64,000 bases of DNA, from contig OW387145.1 of assembly GCA_936440205.1 (NCBI GenBank), forward strand, positions 26,601,075-26,665,074. Reading direction: 5' to 3'. Source of the DNA: Lepidonotus clava. Its lineage: Eukaryota > Annelida > Polychaeta > Phyllodocida > Polynoidae. The notes under the pieces are model-generated. The model saw only the letters and a program-made list of their open reading frames with translations, made no database searches and was not told where the DNA came from. Position 1 is the first letter of the stretch. Each line of letters begins with the position of its first letter. This document shows positions 53,201-64,000 of the stretch, piece by piece. A program made the translations under genes and the position numbers.

Positions 53201-56200
53201 GGCCCAAAACAGCCAAAATCGTAAGGACCGGTCCTGACGATAAATTTGGGGTGACCTGGGACATGTTGAGCTGAGCATTGGATCCTCTTCCAAGGGATGT
53301 CAGGAACATCCCAAAGTGAATCCAAGGTGCCTCCGGACATTTCGGGGCGCTGGAGACCTCTTTGAAGCAGACCCTCAACCCTACTCAGGGACGGTCCTGT
53401 CGAAAACCAGCCTTCGTGAAAAATTGAGCTGAGCATTGGATCCTCTTCCAAGTGATGTCAGGGACGTCCCAAAGTGTGTCCAAGACCCCCCCTGACCGTT
53501 TTGGTGCTGTTATTTGGGCCTGGAGGGCTTTGGCCTAAAATAGGCAAATTATTAAGGTCCGGTCCTGTCGATAAATGGCGATTTGGGACAATTTCAGCTG
53601 AGCATTGGGTCCTCTCCCGGATGATGTCAGGGACGTCCCAAAGTGTGCCCAAGGCCCCCCTGACCAGTTTGGCGCTGTTATTTGGGCCTGGAGGGCTTTG
53701 GCCAAAAATAGGCAAATTATTAAGGTCCGGTCCTGTCGATAAATGGCGATTTGGGACAATTTCCGCTGAGCATTGGGTCCTCTCCCAGATGATGTCAGGG
53801 ACGTCCCAAAGTGTGCCCAAGGCCCCCCTGACCAGTTTGGCGCTGTTATTTTGGCCTGGAGAGCTTGGGCCCAAAATAGCCAAAATATTAAGGTCCGGTC
53901 CTGACGGAAAATGGCCATTTGGGACAATTTCAGCTGAGCATTGGATCCTCTTCCAAGTGATGTCAGGGACGTCCCAAAGTGTGCCCAAGACCCCCCTGAC
54001 CAGTTTGGGGCTGTCTTTAGGGGCTGGGAAGCTTTGGCCCAAAACAGCCAAAATCGTAAGGACCGGTCCTGACGATAAATTTGGGGTGACCTGGGACATG
54101 TTGAGCTGAGCATTGGATCCTCTTCCAAGGGATGTCAGGAACATCCCAAAGTGAATCCAAGGTGCCTCCGGACATTTCGGGGCGCTGGAGACCTCTTTGA
54201 AGCAGACCCTCAACCCTACTCAGGGACGGTCCTGTCGAAAACCAGCCTTCGTGAAAAATTGAGCTGAGCATTGGATCCTCTTCCAAGTGATGTCAGGGAC
54301 GTCCCAAAGTGTGTCCAAGACCCCCCCTGACCGTTTTGGTGCTGTTATTTGGGCCTGGAGGGCTTTGGCCTAAAATAGGCAAATTATTAAGGTCCGGTCC
54401 TGTCGATAAATGGCGATTTGGGACAATTTCAGCTGAGCATTGGGTCCTCTCCCGGATGATGTCAGGGACGTCCCAAAGTGTGCCCAAGGCCCCCCTGACC
54501 AGTTTGGCGCTGTTATTTGGGCCTGGAGGGCTTTGGCCAAAAATAGGCAAATTATTAAGGTCCGGTCCTGTCGATAAATGGCGATTTGGGACAATTTCCG
54601 CTGAGCATTGGGTCCTCTCCCAGATGATGTCAGGGACGTCCCAAAGTGTGCCCAAGGCCCCCCTGACCAGTTTGGCGCTGTTATTTTGGCCTGGAGAGCT
54701 TGGGCCCAAAATAGCCAAAATATTAAGGTCCGGTCCTGACGGAAAATGGCCATTTGGGACAATTTCAGCTGAGCATTGGATCCTCTTCCAAGTGATGTCA
54801 GGGACGTCCCAAAGTGTGCCCAAGACCCCCCTGACCAGTTTGGGGCTGTCTTTAGGGGCTGGGAAGCTTTGGCCCAAAACAGCCAAAATCGTAAGGACCG
54901 GTCCTGACGATAAATTTGGGGTGACCTGGGACATGTTGAGCTGAGCATTGGATCCTCTTCCAAGGGATGTCAGGAACATCCCAAAGTGAATCCAAGGTGC
55001 CTCCGGACATTTCGGGGCGCTGGAGACCTCTTTGAAGCAGACCCTCAACCCTACTCAGGGACGGTCCTGTCGAAAACCAGCCTTCGTGAAAAATTGAGCT
55101 GAGCATTGGATCCTCTTCCAAGTGATGTCAGGGACGTCCCAAAGTGTGTCCAAGACCCCCCCTGACCGTTTTGGTGCTGTTATTTGGGCCTGGAGGGCTT
55201 TGGCCTAAAATAGGCAAATTATTAAGGTCCGGTCCTGTCGATAAATGGCGATTTGGGACAATTTCAGCTGAGCATTGGGTCCTCTCCCGGATGATGTCAG
55301 GGACGTCCCAAAGTGTGCCCAAGGCCCCCCTGACCAGTTTGGCGCTGTTATTTGGGCCTGGAGGGCTTTGGCCAAAAATAGGCAAATTATTAAGGTCCGG
55401 TCCTGTCGATAAATGGCGATTTGGGACAATTTCCGCTGAGCATTGGGTCCTCTCCCAGATGATGTCAGGGACGTCCCAAAGTGTGCCCAAGGCCCCCCTG
55501 ACCAGTTTGGCGCTGTTATTTTGGCCTGGAGAGCTTGGGCCCAAAATAGCCAAAATATTAAGGTCCGGTCCTGACGGAAAATGGCCATTTGGGACAATTT
55601 CAGCTGAGCATTGGATCCTCTTCCAAGTGATGTCAGGGACGTCCCAAAGTGTGCCCAAGACCCCCCTGACCAGTTTGGGGCTGTCTTTAGGGGCTGGGAA
55701 GCTTTGGCCCAAAACAGCCAAAATCGTAAGGACCGGTCCTGACGATAAATTTGGGGTGACCTGGGACATGTTGAGCTGAGCATTGGATCCTCTTCCAAGG
55801 GATGTCAGGAACATCCCAAAGTGAATCCAAGGTGCCTCCGGACATTTCGGGGCGCTGGAGACCTCTTTGAAGCAGACCCTCAACCCTACTCAGGGACGGT
55901 CCTGTCGAAAACCAGCCTTCGTGAAAAATTGAGCTGAGCATTGGATCCTCTTCCAAGTGATGTCAGGGACGTCCCAAAGTGTGTCCAAGACCCCCCCTGA
56001 CCGTTTTGGTGCTGTTATTTGGGCCTGGAGGGCTTTGGCCTAAAATAGGCAAATTATTAAGGTCCGGTCCTGTCGATAAATGGCGATTTGGGACAATTTC
56101 AGCTGAGCATTGGGTCCTCTCCCGGATGATGTCAGGGACGTCCCAAAGTGTGCCCAAGGCCCCCCTGACCAGTTTGGCGCTGTTATTTGGGCCTGGAGGG

Positions 56201-57632
56201 CTTTGGCCAAAAATAGGCAAATTATTAAGGTCCGGTCCTGTCGATAAATGGCGATTTGGGACAATTTCCGCTGAGCATTGGGTCCTCTCCCAGATGATGT
56301 CAGGGACGTCCCAAAGTGTGCCCAAGGCCCCCCTGACCAGTTTGGCGCTGTTATTTTGGCCTGGAGAGCTTGGGCCCAAAATAGCCAAAATATTAAGGTC
56401 CGGTCCTGACGGAAAATGGCCATTTGGGACAATTTCAGCTGAGCATTGGATCCTCTTCCAAGTGATGTCAGGGACGTCCCAAAGTGTGCCCAAGACCCCC
56501 CTGACCAGTTTGGGGCTGTCTTTAGGGGCTGGGAAGCTTTGGCCCAAAACAGCCAAAATCGTAAGGACCGGTCCTGACGATAAATTTGGGGTGACCTGGG
56601 ACATGTTGAGCTGAGCATTGGATCCTCTTCCAAGGGATGTCAGGAACATCCCAAAGTGAATCCAAGGTGCCTCCGGACATTTCGGGGCGCTGGAGACCTC
56701 TTTGAAGCAGACCCTCAACCCTACTCAGGGACGGTCCTGTCGAAAACCAGCCTTCGTGAAAAATTGAGCTGAGCATTGGATCCTCTTCCAAGTGATGTCA
56801 GGGACGTCCCAAAGTGTGTCCAAGACCCCCCCTGACCGTTTTGGTGCTGTTATTTGGGCCTGGAGGGCTTTGGCCTAAAATAGGCAAATTATTAAGGTCC
56901 GGTCCTGTCGATAAATGGCGATTTGGGACAATTTCAGCTGAGCATTGGGTCCTCTCCCGGATGATGTCAGGGACGTCCCAAAGTGTGCCCAAGGCCCCCC
57001 TGACCAGTTTGGCGCTGTTATTTGGGCCTGGAGGGCTTTGGCCAAAAATAGGCAAATTATTAAGGTCCGGTCCTGTCGATAAATGGCGATTTGGGACAAT
57101 TTCCGCTGAGCATTGGGTCCTCTCCCAGATGATGTCAGGGACGTCCCAAAGTGTGCCCAAGGCCCCCCTGACCAGTTTGGCGCTGTTATTTTGGCCTGGA
57201 GAGCTTGGGCCCAAAATAGCCAAAATATTAAGGTCCGGTCCTGACGGAAAATGGCCATTTGGGACAATTTCAGCTGAGCATTGGATCCTCTTCCAAGTGA
57301 TGTCAGGGACGTCCCAAAGTGTGCCCAAGACCCCCCTGACCAGTTTGGGGCTGTCTTTAGGGGCTGGGAAGCTTTGGCCCAAAACAGCCAAAATCGTAAG
57401 GACCGGTCCTGACGATAAATTTGGGGTGACCTGGGACATGTTGAGCTGAGCATTGGATCCTCTTCCAAGGGATGTCAGGAACATCCCAAAGTGAATCCAA
57501 GGTGCCTCCGGACATTTCGGGGCGCTGGAGACCTCTTTGAAGCAGACCCTCAACCCTACTCAGGGACGGTCCTGTCGAAAACCAGCCTTCGTGAAAAATT
57601 GAGCTGAGCATTGGATCCTCTTCCAAGTGATG

Positions 57633-58468
57633 TCAGGGACGTCCCAAAGTGTGTCCAAGACCCCCCCTGACCGTTTTGGTGCTGTTATTTGGGCCTGGAG
57701 GGCTTTGGCCTAAAATAGGCAAATTATTAAGGTCCGGTCCTGTCGATAAATGGCGATTTGGGACAATTTCAGCTGAGCATTGGGTCCTCTCCCGGATGAT
57801 GTCAGGGACGTCCCAAAGTGTGCCCAAGGCCCCCCCTGACCAGTTTGGCGCTGTTATTTGGGCCTGGAGGGCTTTGGCCAAAAATAGGCAAATTATTAAG
57901 GTCCGGTCCTGTCGATAAATGGCGATTTGGGACAATTTCCGCTGAGCATTGGGTCCTCTCCCAGATGATGTCAGGGACGTCCCAAAGTGTGCCCAAGGCC
58001 CCCCTGACCAGTTTGGCGCTGTTATTTTGGCCTGGAGAGCTTGGGCCCAAAATAGCCAAAATATTAAGGTCCGGTCCTGACGGAAAATGGCCATTTGGGA
58101 CAATTTCAGCTGAGCATTGGATCCTCTTCCAAGTGATGTCAGGGACGTCCCAATGTGTGCCCAAGACCCCCCTGACCAGTTTGGGGCTGTCTTTAGGGGC
58201 TGGGAAGCTTTGGCCCAAAACAGCCAAAATCGTAAGGACCGGTCCTGACGATAAATTTGGGGTGACCTGGGACATGTTGAGCTGAGCATTGGATCCTCTT
58301 CCAAGGGATGTCAGGAACATCCCAAAGTGAATCCAAGGTGCCTCCGGACATTTCGGGGCGCTGGAGACCTCTTTGAAGCAGACCCTCAACCCTACTCAGG
58401 GACGGTCCTGTCGAAAACCAGCCTTCGTGAAAAATTGAGCTGAGCATTGGATCCTCTTCCAAGTGATG
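57633..58468 (+). repeat. Variant satellite unit with one extra base (836 bp)
   Basis: An extra C in the C-run at 57,830-57,836, plus a single-base change at 58,154 (A to T). This is the only length change that is not a whole monomer. Confidence 0.9.
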
Positions 58469-60973
58469 TCAGGGACGTCCCAAAGTGTGTCCAAGACCCC
58501 CCCTGACCGTTTTGGTGCTGTTATTTGGGCCTGGAGGGCTTTGGCCTAAAATAGGCAAATTATTAAGGTCCGGTCCTGTCGATAAATGGCGATTTGGGAC
58601 AATTTCAGCTGAGCATTGGGTCCTCTCCCGGATGATGTCAGGGACGTCCCAAAGTGTGCCCAAGGCCCCCCTGACCAGTTTGGCGCTGTTATTTGGGCCT
58701 GGAGGGCTTTGGCCAAAAATAGGCAAATTATTAAGGTCCGGTCCTGTCGATAAATGGCGATTTGGGACAATTTCCGCTGAGCATTGGGTCCTCTCCCAGA
58801 TGATGTCAGGGACGTCCCAAAGTGTGCCCAAGGCCCCCCTGACCAGTTTGGCGCTGTTATTTTGGCCTGGAGAGCTTGGGCCCAAAATAGCCAAAATATT
58901 AAGGTCCGGTCCTGACGGAAAATGGCCATTTGGGACAATTTCAGCTGAGCATTGGATCCTCTTCCAAGTGATGTCAGGGACGTCCCAAAGTGTGCCCAAG
59001 ACCCCCCTGACCAGTTTGGGGCTGTCTTTAGGGGCTGGGAAGCTTTGGCCCAAAACAGCCAAAATCGTAAGGACCGGTCCTGACGATAAATTTGGGGTGA
59101 CCTGGGACATGTTGAGCTGAGCATTGGATCCTCTTCCAAGGGATGTCAGGAACATCCCAAAGTGAATCCAAGGTGCCTCCGGACATTTCGGGGCGCTGGA
59201 GACCTCTTTGAAGCAGACCCTCAACCCTACTCAGGGACGGTCCTGTCGAAAACCAGCCTTCGTGAAAAATTGAGCTGAGCATTGGATCCTCTTCCAAGTG
59301 ATGTCAGGGACGTCCCAAAGTGTGTCCAAGACCCCCCCTGACCGTTTTGGTGCTGTTATTTGGGCCTGGAGGGCTTTGGCCTAAAATAGGCAAATTATTA
59401 AGGTCCGGTCCTGTCGATAAATGGCGATTTGGGACAATTTCAGCTGAGCATTGGGTCCTCTCCCGGATGATGTCAGGGACGTCCCAAAGTGTGCCCAAGG
59501 CCCCCCTGACCAGTTTGGCGCTGTTATTTGGGCCTGGAGGGCTTTGGCCAAAAATAGGCAAATTATTAAGGTCCGGTCCTGTCGATAAATGGCGATTTGG
59601 GACAATTTCCGCTGAGCATTGGGTCCTCTCCAAGATGATGTCAGGGACGTCCCAAAGTGTGCCCAAGGCCCCCCTGACCAGTTTGGCGCTGTTATTTTGG
59701 CCTGGAGAGCTTGGGCCCAAAATAGCCAAAATATTAAGGTCCGGTCCTGACGGAAAATGGCCATTTGGGACAATTTCAGCTGAGCATTGGATCCTCTTCC
59801 AAGTGATGTCAGGGACGTCCCAAAGTGTGCCCAAGACCCCCCTGACCAGTTTGGGGCTGTCTTTAGGGGCTGGGAAGCTTTGGCCCAAAACAGCCAAAAT
59901 CGTAAGGACCGGTCCTGACGATAAATTTGGGGTGACCTGGGACATGTTGAGCTGAGCATTGGATCCTCTTCCAAGGGATGTCAGGAACATCCCAAAGTGA
60001 ATCCAAGGTGCCTCCGGACATTTCGGGGCGCTGGAGACCTCTTTGAAGCAGACCCTCAACCCTACTCAGGGACGGTCCTGTCGAAAACCAGCCTTCGTGA
60101 AAAATTGAGCTGAGCATTGGATCCTCTTCCAAGTGATGTCAGGGACGTCCCAAAGTGTGTCCAAGACCCCCCCTGACCGTTTTGGTGCTGTTATTTGGGC
60201 CTGGAGGGCTTTGGCCTAAAATAGGCAAATTATTAAGGTCCGGTCCTGTCGATAAATGGCGATTTGGGACAATTTCAGCTGAGCATTGGGTCCTCTCCCG
60301 GATGATGTCAGGGACGTCCCAAAGTGTGCCCAAGGCCCCCCTGACCAGTTTGGCGCTGTTATTTGGGCCTGGAGGGCTTTGGCCAAAAATAGGCAAATTA
60401 TTAAGGTCCGGTCCTGTCGATAAATGGCGATTTGGGACAATTTCCGCTGAGCATTGGGTCCTCTCCCAGATGATGTCAGGGACGTCCCAAAGTGTGCCCA
60501 AGGCCCCCCTGACCAGTTTGGCGCTGTTATTTTGGCCTGGAGAGCTTGGGCCCAAAATAGCCAAAATATTAAGGTCCGGTCCTGACGGAAAATGGCCATT
60601 TGGGACAATTTCAGCTGAGCATTGGATCCTCTTCCAAGTGATGTCAGGGACGTCCCAAAGTGTGCCCAAGACCCCCCTGACCAGTTTGGGGCTGTCTTTA
60701 GGGGCTGGGAAGCTTTGGCCCAAAACAGCCAAAATCGTAAGGACCGGTCCTGACGATAAATTTGGGGTGACCTGGGACATGTTGAGCTGAGCATTGGATC
60801 CTCTTCCAAGGGATGTCAGGAACATCCCAAAGTGAATCCAAGGTGCCTCCGGACATTTCGGGGCGCTGGAGACCTCTTTGAAGCAGACCCTCAACCCTAC
60901 TCAGGGACGGTCCTGTCGAAAACCAGCCTTCGTGAAAAATTGAGCTGAGCATTGGATCCTCTTCCAAGTGATG

Positions 60974-61980
60974 TCAGGGACGTCCCAAAGTGTGTCCAAG
61001 ACCCCCCCTGACCGTTTTGGTGCTGTTATTTGGGCCTGGAGGGCTTTGGCCTAAAATAGGCAAATTATTAAGGTCCGGTCCTGTCGATAAATGGCGATTT
61101 GGGACAATTTCAGCTGAGCATTGGGTCCTCTCCCGGATGATGTCAGGGACGTCCCAAAGTGTGCCCAAGGCCCCCCTGACCAGTTTGGCGCTGTTATTTG
61201 GGCCTGGAGGGCTTTGGCCAAAAATAGGCAAATTATTAAGGTCCGGTCCTGTCGATAAATGGCGATTTGGGACAATTTCCGCTGAGCATTGGGTCCTCTT
61301 CCAAGTGATGTCAGGGACGTCCCAAAGTGTGCCCAAGACCCCCCTGACCAGTTTGGGGCTGTCTTTAGGGGCTGGGAAGCTTTGGCCCAAAACAGCCAAA
61401 ATCGTAAGGACCGGTCCTGACGATAAATTTGGGGTGACCTGGGACATGTTGAGCTGAGCATTGGATCCTCTTCCAAGGGATGTCAGGGACGTCCCAAAGT
61501 GTGCCCAAGGCCCCCCTGACCAGTTTGGCGCTGTTATTTTGGCCTGGAGAGCTTGGGCCCAAAATAGCCAAAATATTAAGGTCCGGTCCTGACGGAAAAT
61601 GGCCATTTGGGACAATTTCAGCTGAGCATTGGATCCTCTTCCAAGTGATGTCAGGGACGTCCCAAAGTGTGCCCAAGACCCCCCTGACCAGTTTGGGGCT
61701 GTCTTTAGGGGCTGGGAAGCTTTGGCCCAAAACAGCCAAAATCGTAAGGACCGGTCCTGACGATAAATTTGGGGTGACCTGGGACATGTTGAGCTGAGCA
61801 TTGGATCCTCTTCCAAGGGATGTCAGGAACATCCCAAAGTGAATCCAAGGTGCCTCCGGACATTTCGGGGCGCTGGAGACCTCTTTGAAGCAGACCCTCA
61901 ACCCTACTCAGGGACGGTCCTGTCGAAAACCAGCCTTCGTGAAAAATTGAGCTGAGCATTGGATCCTCTTCCAAGTGATG
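60974..61980 (+). repeat. Variant satellite unit, six monomers (1,007 bp), order 1-2-4-3-4-5
   Basis: After monomer 2 (ending GGGTCCTCTTCCAAGTGATG at about 61,310) comes a full monomer 4, then at about 61,483 a monomer 3, a second monomer 4 and monomer 5. The extra length is 172 bp, exactly monomer 4. The junctions are hybrid, as from out-of-register exchange. Confidence 0.93.
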
Positions 61981-64000
61981 TCAGGGACGTCCCAAAGTGT
62001 GTCCAAGACCCCCCCTGACCGTTTTGGTGCTGTTATTTGGGCCTGGAGGGCTTTGGCCTAAAATAGGCAAATTATTAAGGTCCGGTCCTGTCGATAAATG
62101 GCGATTTGGGACAATTTCAGCTGAGCATTGGGTCCTCTCCCGGATGATGTCAGGGACGTCCCAAAGTGTGCCCAAGGCCCCCCTGACCAGTTTGGCGCTG
62201 TTATTTGGGCCTGGAGGGCTTTGGCCAAAAATAGGCAAATTATTAAGGTCCGGTCCTGTCGATAAATGGCGATTTGGGACAATTTCCGCTGAGCATTGGG
62301 TCCTCTCCCAGATGATGTCAGGGACGTCCCAAAGTGTGCCCAAGGCCCCCCTGACCAGTTTGGCGCTGTTATTTTGGCCTGGAGAGCTTGGGCCCAAAAT
62401 AGCCAAAATATTAAGGTCCGGTCCTGACGGAAAATGGCCATTTGGGACAATTTCAGCTGAGCATTGGATCCTCTTCCAAGTGATGTCAGGGACGTCCCAA
62501 AGTGTGCCCAAGACCCCCCTGACCAGTTTGGGGCTGTCTTTAGGGGCTGGGAAGCTTTGGCCCAAAACAGCCAAAATCGTAAGGACCGGTCCTGACGATA
62601 AATTTGGGGTGACCTGGGACATGTTGAGCTGAGCATTGGATCCTCTTCCAAGGGATGTCAGGAACATCCCAAAGTGAATCCAAGGTGCCTCCGGACATTT
62701 CGGGGCGCTGGAGACCTCTTTGAAGCAGACCCTCAACCCTACTCAGGGACGGTCCTGTCGAAAACCAGCCTTCGTGAAAAATTGAGCTGAGCATTGGATC
62801 CTCTTCCAAGTGATGTCAGGGACGTCCCAAAGTGTGTCCAAGACCCCCCCTGACCGTTTTGGTGCTGTTATTTGGGCCTGGAGGGCTTTGGCCTAAAATA
62901 GGCAAATTATTAAGGTCCGGTCCTGTCGATAAATGGCGATTTGGGACAATTTCAGCTGAGCATTGGGTCCTCTCCCGGATGATGTCAGGGACGTCCCAAA
63001 GTGTGCCCAAGGCCCCCCTGACCAGTTTGGCGCTGTTATTTGGGCCTGGAGGGCTTTGGCCAAAAATAGGCAAATTATTAAGGTCCGGTCCTGTCGATAA
63101 ATGGCGATTTGGGACAATTTCCGCTGAGCATTGGGTCCTCTCCCAGATGATGTCAGGGACGTCCCAAAGTGTGCCCAAGGCCCCCCTGACCAGTTTGGCG
63201 CTGTTATTTTGGCCTGGAGAGCTTGGGCCCAAAATAGCCAAAATATTAAGGTCCGGTCCTGACGGAAAATGGCCATTTGGGACAATTTCAGCTGAGCATT
63301 GGATCCTCTTCCAAGTGATGTCAGGGACGTCCCAAAGTGTGCCCAAGACCCCCCTGACCAGTTTGGGGCTGTCTTTAGGGGCTGGGAAGCTTTGGCCCAA
63401 AACAGCCAAAATCGTAAGGACCGGTCCTGACGATAAATTTGGGGTGACCTGGGACATGTTGAGCTGAGCATTGGATCCTCTTCCAAGGGATGTCAGGAAC
63501 ATCCCAAAGTGAATCCAAGGTGCCTCCGGACATTTCGGGGCGCTGGAGACCTCTTTGAAGCAGACCCTCAACCCTACTCAGGGACGGTCCTGTCGAAAAC
63601 CAGCCTTCGTGAAAAATTGAGCTGAGCATTGGATCCTCTTCCAAGTGATGTCAGGGACGTCCCAAAGTGTGTCCAAGACCCCCCCTGACCGTTTTGGTGC
63701 TGTTATTTGGGCCTGGAGGGCTTTGGCCTAAAATAGGCAAATTATTAAGGTCCGGTCCTGTCGATAAATGGCGATTTGGGACAATTTCAGCTGAGCATTG
63801 GGTCCTCTCCCGGATGATGTCAGGGACGTCCCAAAGTGTGCCCAAGGCCCCCCTGACCAGTTTGGCACTGTTATTTGGGCCTGGAGGGCTTTGGCCAAAA
63901 ATAGGCAAATTATTAAGGTCCGGTCCTGTCGATAAATGGCGATTTGGGACAATTTCCGCTGAGCATTGGGTCCTCTCCCAGATGATGTCAGGGACGTCCC

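Larger units (their letters stand above)
39359..64000 (+). repeat. Satellite array with 835-bp higher-order unit, 29 full copies and more
   Basis: Five monomers per unit, counted from each TCAGGGACGT (or TCAGGAACAT in monomer 5): 169, 168, 168, 172 and 158 bp. Units start at 39,431, 40,266, 41,101 and so on every 835 bp, with 29 complete units and a partial one from 63,651 to the window end. The first 70 bp (39,359-39,430) is the end of monomer 5. Between units I find only five single-base differences (47,801; 49,889; 58,154; 59,632; 63,867) and one extra C, besides three rearranged units. Monomers 1-4 carry the palindrome GGGACGTCCC; monomer 5 has GGAACATCCC and is the most diverged. Long frames on both strands are compositional. 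The monomer length is close to nucleosome spacing, as in many centromeric satellites. Confidence 0.97.

Noticed and set aside
39431-64000. Tandem family of genes encoding 197-, 211- and 251-residue proteins
   Set aside because: Frames overlap on both strands, repeat monomer by monomer, and follow directly from a monomer length divisible by three. There is no domain, codon bias or splice structure.
39431-64000. CENP-B box in the satellite
   Set aside because: The nearest match (CTTCGTGAAAAATTGAG in monomer 5) keeps only the first half of the consensus and lacks the CGGG part.
39359-64000. CRISPR-like array
   Set aside because: The units are nearly identical throughout with no variable spacers, and the DNA is eukaryotic.

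Overview
The window is nuclear DNA from an animal, most likely a marine invertebrate. It holds two spliced host genes with GT-AG introns. Around them lie decayed Ty3/Gypsy-type retroelements, LINE tails, many short inverted-repeat elements and a large satellite array. No bacterial features are present. I cannot fix the phylum from sequence alone.

Layout. 1-9 kb is a graveyard of retroelements on both strands: a gag fossil, an LTR plus leader, and a pol fossil interrupted by a hairpin-ended MITE with tRNA-like pieces. 9.6-10.55 kb is one large imperfect palindrome. 11-16 kb holds LINE debris and copies of two dispersed repeat families, one ending in a GGATCCGCCCC-type terminus and one built from degenerate TTAAATTCGACATG-type units. 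16.2-21.7 kb holds a small plus-strand gene. Its two short open frames (66 and 69 codons) lie one after the other on what looks like one transcript, and the second is split by an intron of about 3 kb.

24.2-34.8 kb is a seven-exon minus-strand gene. Splice phases agree at every junction and give a 459-residue secreted or membrane-tethered protein: signal peptide, a segment with a furin-type site, a cysteine-rich region, a calcium-binding EGF domain and a C-terminal hydrophobic segment. I do not recognise the family. Its introns are full of MITEs, a minisatellite, an inverted LTR fragment and a solo LTR that ends about 40 bases from the first splice donor.

35.3-38.4 kb is further repeat DNA, including a non-autonomous hAT-like element of 888 bp with perfect 41-bp terminal inverted repeats.

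From about 38,990 to the window end (25 kb, still running at 64,000) lies a satellite with higher-order structure. Five related monomers (169, 168, 168, 172 and 158 bp) form an 835-bp unit. There are 29 complete units plus part of a thirtieth, almost without sequence difference. Three units vary: one lost a monomer, one gained a base, and one has six monomers in a changed order. The left edge is a diverged satellite stretch in the opposite orientation. Size, organisation and homogeneity resemble centromeric or pericentromeric satellites of other animals. This array is the most interesting system in the window. The long open frames on both of its strands are by-products of a monomer length divisible by three, not genes.
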